DNA of 20,523 nucleotides. Origin: CAZGYE01 sp964530165 (GTDB lineage Bacteria; Planctomycetota; Planctomycetia; Planctomycetales; Planctomycetaceae). Location of the stretch: contig CAZGYE010000072.1 in NCBI GenBank assembly GCA_964530165.1, positions 1-20,523 of the forward strand. Direction: 5' to 3'. Position 1 is the stretch's first letter; each line of letters begins with the position of its first letter. Positions 1-10,031 of the stretch are shown here, in pieces. Made by a program: the position numbers and the translations under genes. The notes under the pieces were generated by a model. It worked only from the letters and a program-made list of their open reading frames with translations. It was not told the DNA's origin and did no database searches.

Positions 1-1777
1 TCCAGCCGGTCCATGCGTCCGGCCCGACAGCGGTGATATCTGCCGCGGTCAGCACGTACAACATCCGCAGCGTTTCCGGGCTGCCGACTTGGTGGCTAAA
101 CGACAGCAAGAGCTGCGGATCGGTCGTGTCGCGGCGGAACGCCGTGTGAGCCATCAGCAGATGCTTGTGCACCAGAAAGACCAGCAGGTCGCGTTGATGT
201 TCCGACAACCCGAGCCGGTCCGCCGTCCGCTCTGCAATCTGCCGGCCGACGTCGCTGTGATCCGCGTCAAATCCTTTGCCGAGATCGTGCAGCAGCAGGG
301 CTAAATGCAGCATCTCCCTGTGATGCATTTCGTGATGAGCAGCGCCGAGGGGACCGTCGTCGTGCTCGAATTCCTCGGCCGCCTCGATGGCCCGCAGCGT
401 ATGCTCGTCGACGGTGTAGCTGTGGTAGAGATCGAACTGCAGCAGGCAGCGGGCATGTGACGTGTCGGGAACCAGCAATTCCAGCAGCCCGACGTCGAAC
501 ATGCTGCGCAACACGGCGCCCAGATGTCCGCTGCGACTGAGAATCCGCAAGAATAATTGTGCGCTCTCCTCCGAGAGGTTCCCGTCCAGTTTGGGCACTG
601 ATCCCTTGAGGCGTTCGACCAGCGCCGGTGCTGGGCTAACCTCGTAGGACGCAGCCAGGTAATAGAGCTTCAGAACCTGTTCCAGGCTGCCCATGACGAA
701 GTCCCGGTGCTGCGGAACGACGTCGATGCGCTCCGGTCCGACTCTGAAGATCTTGTCGGCCTGACGTGTCATCACGAAGTGAATCAAACGCGATGCGACG
801 GTTCGCGGCTGGTGTAACGAGACGAAACGGCCGGCGAGGTTCGCAATCGCCGTGCTGTGCCGAAAGTACGTCTGCATGAAGCGTTCCACCGGGAGTTGCC
901 CAACGGCGCCTTCGATCCTCCGCTCTTTGGTGATTCGCAATTGTTCCTCACGGGTCAACACGTCCTGCGCGCGTTCGGCGGCAAAGTGCAAGTCGATCCG
1001 CAGTCGCAGCAGGAAGTCCTGCGCCTCTAAGAGCACGCGGGCATCCTCTTTGCTGAGCGCGTCATGCAGCCGCAGCAAATGGATGTCGGCCGTTCCGTAG
1101 TGCGCGAAACCAATCCAACGAATCAGATGCACGTCGCGCAGTCCCCCCAAAGACCGCTTGACGTCCGGCTCCAGACGGTTGACCGTGGCCCCGTAGCGGG
1201 TCTGCTCTTCCCGCCGGCCCGCAACGGCTTCGTTGATGAACGCTCGCCGCCGGCCGTGGATCACCTTGCGAAAAACGTCCCGCTTGAACTCCGCGAACAG
1301 ATCGTCGCTCCCCCAAAGCAGACGAGCCTCGACCAGTGCCGTCGCGGCATGCGGGTCCTGACGGCCCATGTTGATCGAATCGTTGATCGTGCGCAGGCTG
1401 TGCCCGAGACGGATCCCCGCATCCCAACAGTCGCGAACGACACGCTCCGCGCACTCGGTGAATGGTTCCACGGCCGGCTGCCGATACAGAAACAACAAAT
1501 CGGCATCGGAAAAAGGCGCCAGCTCGCCACGCCCCGAACCGCCGACCGCGATCACCGCCCCGTGCCGCTCCACCAGCGATTGCTGCTGCCGAGTCAACCC
1601 GGAAGAAGCTTCTCGCAACACATCGGCCAGAAAGACGTCGGTTGCTTCAGACAACGCGGTTGCCACCTGCAGCCCAGAGGCCCCGCCGTCAAACAATCGG
1701 CGAGCCTGTTGTTGTATTTCCGTAGTCCGAGCCCGGTATACCGCCAGACGCCCAGCCGAAAATTCCGCCATCTTCAT
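1..1777 (-). CDS. glnD: Bifunctional [protein-PII] uridylyltransferase/uridylyl-removing enzyme, 3' end cut off by the window
   Basis: GlnD adds UMP to, and removes it from, PII proteins in response to glutamine. The frame is open from the ATG at 1777 to the window edge, about 592 codons; full GlnD proteins are usually near 850-900 residues, so the C-terminal ACT domains lie outside. The nucleotidyltransferase signature GGSGRGELAPFSDADL is at residues 79-94, with metal-binding aspartates D91 and D93. The GlnD-type HD domain follows: LYHSYTVDEHT (about 450-460), LLHDLGKG (495-502) and H507, so both activities look intact. The start is uncertain. ATGs at 1777 and 1771 are both in frame, neither has a Shine-Dalgarno, and the first lies at the edge of a repeat. 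The downstream partner in sense is unknown; upstream lies glnB, whose product is its substrate, separated by about 420 bp of repeats. Confidence 0.93.
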   Translation of the reverse strand, partial: MKMAEFSAGRLAVYRARTTEIQQQARRLFDGGASGLQVATALSEATDVFLADVLREASSGLTRQQQSLVERHGAVIAVGGSGRGELAPFSDADLLFLYRQPAVEPFTECAERVVRDCWDAGIRLGHSLRTINDSINMGRQDPHAATALVEARLLWGSDDLFAEFKRDVFRKVIHGRRRAFINEAVAGRREEQTRYGATVNRLEPDVKRSLGGLRDVHLIRWIGFAHYGTADIHLLRLHDALSKEDARVLLEAQDFLLRLRIDLHFAAERAQDVLTREEQLRITKERRIEGAVGQLPVERFMQTYFRHSTAIANLAGRFVSLHQPRTVASRLIHFVMTRQADKIFRVGPERIDVVPQHRDFVMGSLEQVLKLYYLAASYEVSPAPALVERLKGSVPKLDGNLSEESAQLFLRILSRSGHLGAVLRSMFDVGLLELLVPDTSHARCLLQFDLYHSYTVDEHTLRAIEAAEEFEHDDGPLGAAHHEMHHREMLHLALLLHDLGKGFDADHSDVGRQIAERTADRLGLSEHQRDLLVFLVHKHLLMAHTAFRRDTTDPQLLLSFSHQVGSPETLRMLYVLTAADITAVGPDAWTGW

Positions 1778-2016
1778 TTTCGATTTTGGATTGAGGATTT
1801 TCGATTTNNNNNNNNNNNNNNNNNNNNNNNNNNNNNNNNNNNNNNNNNNNNNNNNNNNNNNNNNNNNNNNNNNNNNNNNNNNNNNNNNNNNNNNNNNNNN
1901 NNNNNNNTGGATTGAGGATTTTGGATTGAGGATTTTGGATTGAGGATTTTGGATTGAGGATTTTGGATTGAGGATTCAACAGACCCCGATCTGCAATCGA
2001 AAACCGAAAATTCAGT
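1775..2016. repeat. Heptad-unit repeat locus containing the assembly gap (element copy 1)
   Basis: Right of the gap are five units of 14 bp (TTGAGGATTTTGGA phase), 1908-1977. Each 14-mer is two 7-mers of form ATTTTGG/ATTGAGG. Left of the gap, 1775-1807, are more units of the same period (ATTTTCG, ATTTTGG, ATTGAGG). A short inverted set follows at 1996-2016 (ATCGAAA, ACCGAAA), and a second inverted set sits at 2176-2199. The array probably caused the assembly break. No gene is visible here. Confidence 0.85.
1808..1907. other. Assembly gap, 100 Ns
   Basis: Exactly 100 N characters, the conventional placeholder for a scaffold gap of unknown length. It lies inside a tandem array, so the real array may be much longer or shorter than shown. 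Confidence 0.99.
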
Positions 2017-2078
2017 AACACTTTAGCCGTCTGGAGCAACTTCCTCACGACAGTGCATTTCGTGGTAAACGGAGAATG

Positions 2079-2151
2079 ATTAGGAAACCAGGAAAGCAGG
2101 AATGTCGGGAATCGTCTTTCTCCTGTCTTCCTGGATTCCTAATTTCCTCAT
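2079..2151. repeat. Octad palindromic repeat (element copy 2)
   Basis: Four 8-nt purine-side units (ATTAGGAA, ACCAGGAA, AGCAGGAA, then the degenerate TGTCGGGA) at 2079-2110 are followed by a short core. Four 8-nt pyrimidine-side units (CTCCTGTC, TTCCTGGA, TTCCTAAT, TTCCTCAT) occupy 2120-2151. ATTAGGAA and TTCCTAAT are exact reverse complements, so the arms can pair in register as a hairpin. Confidence 0.75.
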
Positions 2152-2175
2152 TGCTACATTCGGCTAAACAGTTAC

Positions 2176-2199
2176 AAAATTCAAAATCCTCAATCCTCA
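2176..2199. repeat. Inverted heptad arm ending on the glnB stop codon
   Basis: Units AAAATTC, AAAATCC and TCAATCC, plus TCA, are the reverse complement of the TTTTGGATTGAGGA-type units at 1908-1977. The last three bases form the TGA stop of glnB. Copy 2 sits between these two arms, so the glnB-glnD spacer looks like one repeat element nested in another. Confidence 0.65.
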
Positions 2200-2535
2200 G
2201 AGGGCGCCTTCTCCAGTCTCCCCGGTCCGAATTCGAATCATCTCGTTCAGATCAATCACGAAGATCTTCCCGTCGCCGATGTTCCCGGTCCGTGCGGTTT
2301 CCAGAATGGTGTCGATGACCGCCTGGGCCTGCTCGTCGGAAACGATCACCTCCATTTTGGCTTTTGGCAAGAAGTCGACGGTGTATTCCGCACCGCGATA
2401 CTGCTCTTTGTGTCCCTTTTGCCGGCCGAATCCGCGCACTTCCGAAACCGTCATTCCCTGAACGCCGGCCGCGGTCAATGCATCCTTGACTTCCTCCAAC
2501 TTGAAATGACGGACGATCGCTTCAATTTTCTTCAT
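2197..2535 (-). CDS. glnB: Nitrogen regulatory protein PII
   Basis: PII is a trimeric cytoplasmic signal protein that binds ATP/ADP and 2-oxoglutarate and reports nitrogen status to target enzymes, transporters and regulators. The ATG at 2535 gives 112 residues, the usual family length, preceded by AGGAG seven bases upstream; a TTG one codon earlier is not needed. The T-loop reads KGHKEQYRGAEYTVDFLPK and contains the uridylylation tyrosine at residue 51. The B-loop TGNIGDGKIFV and the C-terminal IRIRTGE are also present. The invariant Tyr and the nearby glnD suggest control by uridylylation. No amtB or glnA is adjacent in this window, so GlnB versus GlnK cannot be settled. Confidence 0.97.
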   Translation of the reverse strand: MKKIEAIVRHFKLEEVKDALTAAGVQGMTVSEVRGFGRQKGHKEQYRGAEYTVDFLPKAKMEVIVSDEQAQAVIDTILETARTGNIGDGKIFVIDLNEMIRIRTGETGEGAL

Positions 2536-2595
2536 CAAAATGCTCCTGATTCAGGGGCTAAAGGCCAGGGATCGAGTTCACATCGACAGAACGGC

Positions 2596-2601
2596 ATTAT
2601 A
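2596..2601 (-). promoter_or_regulatory. Candidate -10 box for glnB
   Basis: On the minus strand this reads TATAAT, a perfect sigma-70 -10 hexamer about 60 bases upstream of the glnB ATG. No good -35 is visible at 16-18 bases, and I saw no sigma-54 GG/GC pair at the right spacing. Confidence 0.45.
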
Positions 2602-2719
2602 GACGCAAAAAGCTTTGCATTTCGACCCCGCCTTCACTTCGTCTCTGGCATGCCCAGACAAGGTCAGGTACGCTTGACGTCCGAATCAGGCCGATTGAAC
2701 GCAACTTGCATGCCCGCCA

Positions 2720-3847
2720 ATGAGGTTTTTCTTCACGCATTTATCGCCCGAGTGGTCGGCTGGACTCGCTTTCTTTCTGGGCGCGTGCGTCGGCGCCGTG
2801 CTGGTGAAATGCATCGTCCGCCTTGCTCAGGGCGCTCGCCTGCGCCCACCGCTGGGTTGTCCCACGTGTGGCGAGCCGTTTCGCCGCTGGCAGCGTTTTC
2901 CGATTGTCGGCTTCTTGCTGACACGCGGCCGTTGCCGGAACTGCGGCAACCCGATCGGCGGATGGAGGCTCGTCGTTGAACTGGGAACCGGGCTGCTGTT
3001 TGCAGCCTTCGTCACCGCTATGGTTCGTTTCGAATGTCAGACGACGACCGAAGTCACCCCCGACGAAATCTGGTGGTACGGACGCATCGTCTACCACCTG
3101 ATACTGATCAGTCTGCTGATTGCCGCCACCGGAACCGATCTGTGGGACTACGTCATCCCCGATCGAATCACCCTCACGGGCGTGTTGGTGGGACTCATTG
3201 GAGCGGCAGTCGTGGGCGACCTGCAAATCATTCACCTGTGGGTCGATTGGAACCAGCAAATTCCGGGGTTGCGCGGGCCTTACATTCCGGCATGGTTCGA
3301 TCAACACCGCCACTGGCACGGGCTGGCCTGGAGTATGGCCGGGCTGCTGGCCGGCGGCGGCATCACGTGGCTCGTGCGGGCGCTGTCGTCGCTGCTTTTG
3401 GGCCGAGAAGCGCTCGGTTTCGGCGACGTGACGTTGATGGCGATGATCGGGAGTTTTGTCGGTTGGCAACCGGTGATATTTGTGTTTCTGTTGGCGCCGC
3501 TGTGCGGGCTGATCGTCGGTTTGACGGTCCGAGTGATCACAGGGCGAACGTTTGTTTCCTTCGGCCCCTATTTGAGCGCAGCGGCCGTCGTCGTTTTATT
3601 CAGTTGGAAATGGCTCTGGTGGCCGGCGCGTCACGTATTCGGACACTGGCCCAGTCTGGTTGCCCTGGCAGCCGTTGCGCTGGCGGCGTTTGTGCTCTTG
3701 CTCGGACTGCTGCGTTTGTACCGTGCCATTCCCATCGCACGCCGAAGACCATCCGAACGATCCGCGAATGAGCCAACGTCACCGTCTGTTCCGGAACCAC
3801 CGGCCGCAGAAACCGGCCCTGAGAATATGCAGAAAGACGAACAATAG
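2720..3847 (+). CDS. pilD: A24-family prepilin peptidase (leader peptidase/N-methyltransferase)
   Basis: Integral membrane aspartyl protease that cleaves and N-methylates type IV pilins or type II secretion pseudopilins. The 375-residue product has an N-terminal hydrophobic segment, then the zinc-type cysteine pairs CPTC (47-50) and CRNC (72-75) of the methyltransferase loop. Catalytic motifs are ATGTDLWDYVIPD around D140 and ALGFGDVTLM with D236. Residues 160-200 form a long polar loop between membrane segments, and residues after about 345 are a hydrophilic, proline- and glutamate-rich tail. The ATG at 2720 has no clear Shine-Dalgarno. No pilin or secretion genes adjoin it, so its substrates are elsewhere in the genome. 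It converges on alaS. Confidence 0.93.
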   Translation: MRFFFTHLSPEWSAGLAFFLGACVGAVLVKCIVRLAQGARLRPPLGCPTCGEPFRRWQRFPIVGFLLTRGRCRNCGNPIGGWRLVVELGTGLLFAAFVTAMVRFECQTTTEVTPDEIWWYGRIVYHLILISLLIAATGTDLWDYVIPDRITLTGVLVGLIGAAVVGDLQIIHLWVDWNQQIPGLRGPYIPAWFDQHRHWHGLAWSMAGLLAGGGITWLVRALSSLLLGREALGFGDVTLMAMIGSFVGWQPVIFVFLLAPLCGLIVGLTVRVITGRTFVSFGPYLSAAAVVVLFSWKWLWWPARHVFGHWPSLVALAAVALAAFVLLLGLLRLYRAIPIARRRPSERSANEPTSPSVPEPPAAETGPENMQKDEQ

Positions 3848-3861
3848 ACGGAAGGTCTCGC

Positions 3862-3958
3862 CCAGGAGCAGGCTTTCCATCGTGGGGCAGGCTTTCCATC
3901 GTGGGGCAGGCTTTCCAGCCTGCCGCATGCAAACAGCAGGCTGGAAAACCTGCTCCAC
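3862..3958. repeat. GTGGGGCAGG-family palindromic repeat, possible bidirectional terminator
   Basis: Three tandem units of about 19 nt (GTGGGGCAGGCTTTCCATC type, first one partial) lead into a hairpin. The left arm at 3901-3923 pairs with 3936-3958 over 23 bases with two mismatches and a 12-nt loop. It sits between the convergent stops of the prepilin peptidase gene and alaS, where it could end both transcripts. Same family as 8457-8702. Confidence 0.85.
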
Positions 3959-3967
3959 AAAGACCGG

Positions 3968-6595
<2,628 letters not shown>

Positions 6596-6605
6596 TTTCG
6601 GGAAA

Positions 6606-6735
6606 GTGGGAAAGTGGAAGAGTGGAAGAGTGGAAAAGTGGAAGAGTGGAAAAGTCGTGTGTCAAACCCTCGTCGAAGGCTGCTGCACTTTTTCACCTTT
6701 GAACTCCTACACTTTTTCACTTTGAAACCTTTTGG
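6606..6735. repeat. Octad palindromic repeat between the protease gene and alaS (element copy 3)
   Basis: Six 8-nt purine-rich units (GTGGGAAA, GTGGAAGA, GTGGAAGA, GTGGAAAA, GTGGAAGA, GTGGAAAA) occupy 6606-6653. A 34-nt core follows, then six 8-nt pyrimidine-rich units at 6688-6735 (CTTTTTCA, CCTTTGAA, CTCCTACA, CTTTTTCA, CTTTGAAA, CCTTTTGG). The reverse complement of the second arm shares the AAAAGTGN character of the first. Unit length and unit number match between arms. Confidence 0.8.
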
Positions 6736-6740
6736 CTCTC

Positions 6741-8324
6741 TTATTCTTGGATCTTGACAACCCGGCCGTCAACCAGTCGGAGCTCGACAACCTGGCCCTC
6801 CAGCCCCTGGACTGCCTTGTGAAACTCGGCGGGCGTCGCGACAGGTTTGCGGTTGACTCGACCGATGAAATCGCCGACCTGCAGTTCACCAGACAGTGCA
6901 GCATTGCTGGAGGGTGCGATTTTGGTCACAAGGACGGCCCGGTGGTAGCGATCCCGTTCAAAGAATTTGTAGCGAGCGGTGGGGAAATCGACCTCGATCC
7001 CGCGCCACTGCGGGTAGCGCGGCTGGGTGGCGATAATTCCCTCATCCTCGTACACGGGCCATTTGCCCAGTTCGACGACCAGATTCAACTCTCGGTTCTG
7101 CTGCTCCCGCCAGACCCGCAAGCGGGCCACACAATCCGGTCCTAACAGTCCGACCTCGCGCACCAGATCGCGCTGGTCGTGGATCGCCCGTTCATTCACC
7201 GCCAGTATCACGTCGCCGGCTTGCAGGCCGCCGGTGTCTGCCGGCGAGTTCGGGAAGACCGTCTTGATTTCGACTAGCTTCTGCCGCTTGAAACGATGGG
7301 ACAAGCTCCGCAGTATGTCGGGGGAAGGGTGTTTCATTTCAACGCCCAGAAATCCATACTCCACCTCATGTCCGTTTGTCAGCGAGTCGATGATGCGTCG
7401 GGTTGCCTTGTCGAGGGGGATCGCGTAGCCAACGGACTTCTCGTATCCGCGCAGTGCAGCCAGCGCGGTGGTGATGCCGATCAATTCGCCCCGCAGATTG
7501 AGCAGCGCTCCGCCGCTGGTGCCCAGATTCAAGCGGGCGTCGACTTGCAAGAGCGTGCCGAAATGGTGGATGGTTTCCTTCTTGACGGTTTCCGGGTCGT
7601 CGGGCGGTCCAGGTGGTGCGGGGCGGCGAGAGATGTTACTAATCATCCCCCAACTGGCACTGGCTGATCCATCGCGGCCGATGGCATACGGGTTTCCCAG
7701 GACGAGCACCAATTTGCCTTTTCTGATGTTTTCGGCGTCGCCCATCCGAATCGGTTTGAGATCGGTCGGCTTGATTTTCGCGGAGACCACATCGGGGACA
7801 AGGACCGCCAGATCGCTACGAGGATCGGCGGCGAAAATGCTGGCGTAACAGCCTCGCCGATCGTGAAAGCGGACGTACAGCCGATACTCCGCTTCGTTCG
7901 GCGGCTGTCCCGCGGGCGGCCCCCCTTTCACGACGTGATAGTTGGTGAGGATCAACGCTTGGGTCTTGCCGGCCTTCCCCGAAATGATGATGCCGGTCCC
8001 GAACTCGTTGGGGATAAAATCGGGATGGCTCGGATCGCCGAGGCCGCGCTGGAAACTGCGTCGACGCGGCGGGAGCGGGAAGGGATCGAGTCGAAGGTTC
8101 TCGAGCGGCGTCCTGGGCGCGAGCTTGATGCGTGCAATACTGACCAGAGAGACCTCCGCCCGCTCGATGGCGGTTTCGAGGGCGTGCTCCAAAACCAGAG
8201 CCGCCTGCAGCGCGTCGTCCTCCTGGGCGTTCGCCCGCGGCGCGAAGACTGCCAGTCTCGCAATCAGTCCGCAGGTGAGCAAAGCCACACCGAGACCTCG
8301 CGGACTACAAACAAATCCCGTCAT
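6741..8324 (-). CDS. HtrA/DegP-like S1C serine protease with two PDZ domains
   Basis: Exported trypsin-like protease/chaperone of the envelope stress type. The ATG at 8324 is chosen because GGAGAG lies seven bases upstream and a signal peptide follows directly (hydrophobic 11-28, APRANAQ cleavage region near 34). This gives 527 residues; an upstream alternative at 8369 has no such support. The catalytic triad is visible: H130 in LTNYHVV, D171 in DPRSDLAVL, S270 in LNLGTSGGAL. PDZ1 spans about 325-420 (YGFLGVEM, GGLQAGDVILAVN) and PDZ2 about 462-527 (VGDFIGRVNRKPV). Two features are less usual: an extended linker of roughly 235-250 rich in Pro, and GTSGG where GNSGG is common. An inverted repeat lies just upstream. 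Confidence 0.93.
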   Translation of the reverse strand: MTGFVCSPRGLGVALLTCGLIARLAVFAPRANAQEDDALQAALVLEHALETAIERAEVSLVSIARIKLAPRTPLENLRLDPFPLPPRRRSFQRGLGDPSHPDFIPNEFGTGIIISGKAGKTQALILTNYHVVKGGPPAGQPPNEAEYRLYVRFHDRRGCYASIFAADPRSDLAVLVPDVVSAKIKPTDLKPIRMGDAENIRKGKLVLVLGNPYAIGRDGSASASWGMISNISRRPAPPGPPDDPETVKKETIHHFGTLLQVDARLNLGTSGGALLNLRGELIGITTALAALRGYEKSVGYAIPLDKATRRIIDSLTNGHEVEYGFLGVEMKHPSPDILRSLSHRFKRQKLVEIKTVFPNSPADTGGLQAGDVILAVNERAIHDQRDLVREVGLLGPDCVARLRVWREQQNRELNLVVELGKWPVYEDEGIIATQPRYPQWRGIEVDFPTARYKFFERDRYHRAVLVTKIAPSSNAALSGELQVGDFIGRVNRKPVATPAEFHKAVQGLEGQVVELRLVDGRVVKIQE

Positions 8325-8363
8325 GTGCTGTCTCTCCAATCGGAGCACTTGGTCTTGCGAGAA

Positions 8364-8403
8364 GGTCACATTCTCTCACGTATGGTATCGGGAGAATGTC
8401 ACC
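8364..8403. promoter_or_regulatory. Interrupted palindrome upstream of the protease gene, possible operator
   Basis: GGTCACATTCTC (8364-8375) and GAGAATGTCACC (8392-8403) are inverted copies with one mismatch, separated by 16 nt and located 40 bases upstream of the chosen protease start. A poor promoter match (TTGGGG, 17 nt, TACCAT on the minus strand) would overlap it. A regulator site is possible; I cannot name a family. Confidence 0.4.
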
Positions 8404-8456
8404 GCCCCAAGCCCAAGAAAGCAACAGGACGAAACAGCCCGCCGGCAAGACACGTT

Positions 8457-8702
8457 GCGTGGGGCAGGCTTTCCAGCCGGTATTGCGTGAATTTCACTTG
8501 AAATGAAACACGGCAGCCAGCCCTATTGCGTGGGGCAGGCTTTCCAGCCGGTATTGCGTGGGGCAGGCTTTCCAGCCGGTATTGCGTGGGGCAGGCTTTC
8601 CAGCCGGTATTGCGTGGGGCAGGCTTTCCAGCCTGCCGGGAAGCGACAGCGGCCTGGAAACCTGTCCGGAACGGGTGGCAGGCTAGAAAGCCTGCCCCAC
8701 AC
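8457..8702. repeat. GTGGGGCAGG-family tandem array with inverted terminal arm
   Basis: A 28-bp unit (starting GCGTGGGGCAGGCTTTCCAG) occurs at 8457-8484 and then in perfect head-to-tail copies at 8528-8555, 8556-8583 and 8584-8611. A fifth copy at 8612-8637 diverges at its end to CCTGCC. The inverted arm GGCAGGCTAGAAAGCCTGCC lies near 8677-8696. A 43-bp unrelated piece interrupts copies 1 and 2. Confidence 0.9.
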
Positions 8703-8758
8703 TCAGTGACGACCGCGTGGCCCAAGGCTGACGGACCAGCCGAGCCAATCGTCCAGCA

Positions 8759-9865
8759 TCATTCGTCCGGGGTCGGCTGTCCGTTTGAGTCAACAGCCGG
8801 CAGTGGGGCGACGCCCCGCTTGGTCAGGACTTTGGTTTTCAGTTCTTCGAGCAGATCGGGGTTCTCTTCGAGGAGGCTCCTTGCCTTTTCGCGTCCCTGC
8901 CCGAGCCGTAGGTCCCCGTAGCTGAACCAACTGCCGCTTCTGTCCACGATGCGATCTTCGACGGCCAGATCGAGCACGTCCCCTTCCAAACTGATGCCGC
9001 AGCGACCGAGCATGTCGAACTCGGCGACGCGGAAGGGTGGCGCGACCTTGTTCTTGACAACCTTGGCCTTCATGCGGATCCCGATCGTGTTGTCACCCTC
9101 TTTGAGGGTGCTCAACCGGCGGACGTCGACGCGGCAGGAGCTGTAGAATTTCAGCGCCCGTCCGCCCGGAGTCGTCTCGGGACTGCCGAACATCACCCCG
9201 ATCTTCATGCGAATTTGGTTGATGAAGATGACCGTCGTCTTCGATCTTGCAATGCAACCGGTGAGCTTGCGCATCGCCTGACTCATCATCCGCGCCTGCA
9301 GCCCCACGTGTGTGTCGCCGATCTCACCGTCCAATTCCGTCTTGGGAATCAGCGCAGCAACCGAGTCGATGACGATGATGTCGACCGCATTCGATTTGAT
9401 GAGCATTTCGGCGATTTGCAGCGCTTCCTCTCCGTAGGACGGCTGACTGACGAGCAGCTCTTCCAGATCGACCCCCAGCCGCTTGGCCCACGACGGCTCC
9501 AGCGCGTGCTCGGCATCGATAAACGCGGCGACGCCTCCAGACTTTTGGGCGCTCGCGACGGTATGCAGGGCCAAGGTCGTCTTGCCGCTCGATTCCGGCC
9601 CGAACAATTCGATGACGCGGCCGCGGGGGAATCCCCGGCCTCCGAGGGCCAAATCGAGCGAAAGCGCCCCGGTGGAAATGCCCGGCACAGACGAGCCGGT
9701 CGGGTCGGAAAGTTTCATGATCGAGCCCTTGCCGAACGTCTTTTCAATTTGGCCGAGTGCGTTTGCCAGCATTGCCTGGTGGTCGGGGCCGGACGGAGCC
9801 GGGCTGACCCGCTGTCTGGTCCTGTTCTTTGTTGCCATCGCGTTGTTCCTGGTCTTGGTGGCCAT
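8759..9865 (-). CDS. recA: Recombinase RecA
   Basis: ATP-dependent strand-exchange protein of homologous recombination and co-protease in SOS induction. The ATG at 9865 is chosen because GGAG lies eight bases upstream; this gives 368 residues, close to the family norm. The open frame extending upstream to 10135 runs through the promoter region and looks unlike RecA. Walker A is GPESSGKTT (89-97). Other hallmarks are AFIDAEHALEP, VDIIVIDSVAALIPKTELDGEIGD, and loop residues in TTVIFINQIRMKIGVMFGSPETTPGG. A lysine/arginine-rich N-terminal leader of about 25 residues precedes the core. The C-terminal tail is less acidic than in E. coli. It appears to be a single-gene unit with its own promoter. 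Confidence 0.98.
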   Translation of the reverse strand: MATKTRNNAMATKNRTRQRVSPAPSGPDHQAMLANALGQIEKTFGKGSIMKLSDPTGSSVPGISTGALSLDLALGGRGFPRGRVIELFGPESSGKTTLALHTVASAQKSGGVAAFIDAEHALEPSWAKRLGVDLEELLVSQPSYGEEALQIAEMLIKSNAVDIIVIDSVAALIPKTELDGEIGDTHVGLQARMMSQAMRKLTGCIARSKTTVIFINQIRMKIGVMFGSPETTPGGRALKFYSSCRVDVRRLSTLKEGDNTIGIRMKAKVVKNKVAPPFRVAEFDMLGRCGISLEGDVLDLAVEDRIVDRSGSWFSYGDLRLGQGREKARSLLEENPDLLEELKTKVLTKRGVAPLPAVDSNGQPTPDE

Positions 9866-9939
9866 CGGTGGTTCTCCGTACGGTTGGCTGGCGGAATCCG
9901 TTGTTGCGAGCAGCCCGCCAGGGTGCTGTGAGGCGGAAC

Positions 9940-9955
9940 ACTGTGAACAAACAGT
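9940..9955. promoter_or_regulatory. Dyad next to the recA -10, candidate SOS operator
   Basis: ACTGT and ACAGT form perfect 5-bp inverted arms around six bases (GAACAA on the plus strand). The site directly abuts the -10 and would cover the transcription start. It resembles the E. coli CTGT-N8-ACAG box but with N6, and does not fit the Gram-positive GAAC-N4-GTTC box. LexA binding is an inference. Confidence 0.45.
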
Positions 9956-9983
9956 ACTATAATCTCTTTTTCGATCACCGCAA
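9956..9983 (-). promoter_or_regulatory. Candidate recA promoter
   Basis: On the minus strand, TTGCGG (9983-9978) and TATAGT (9961-9956) are separated by 16 bases. The -10 matches consensus at five of six positions; the -35 is weak. The predicted leader is about 85 nt. Confidence 0.5.
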
Positions 9984-10031
9984 GGGAAGAATTGGACAAA
10001 TTTCCACAATTCCGAAACCCCGTGGACCGCC

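Larger units (their letters stand above)
8325..8758. other. Gene-free 434-bp stretch between recA and the protease gene
   Basis: This interval holds an interrupted palindrome at 8364-8403, a tandem and inverted GTGGGGCAGG repeat cluster at 8457-8702, and no credible coding frame. Open frames across it translate the repeat units themselves. Confidence 0.85.

Noticed and set aside
8457..8637. CRISPR array
   Set aside because: The 28-bp copies are directly adjacent with no unique spacers, belong to a palindromic family seen elsewhere in the window, and no cas gene is near.
8399..8725. Coding frames across the 8457-8702 repeats
   Set aside because: The translations are just the repeat unit read in each frame, with no independent protein signal.
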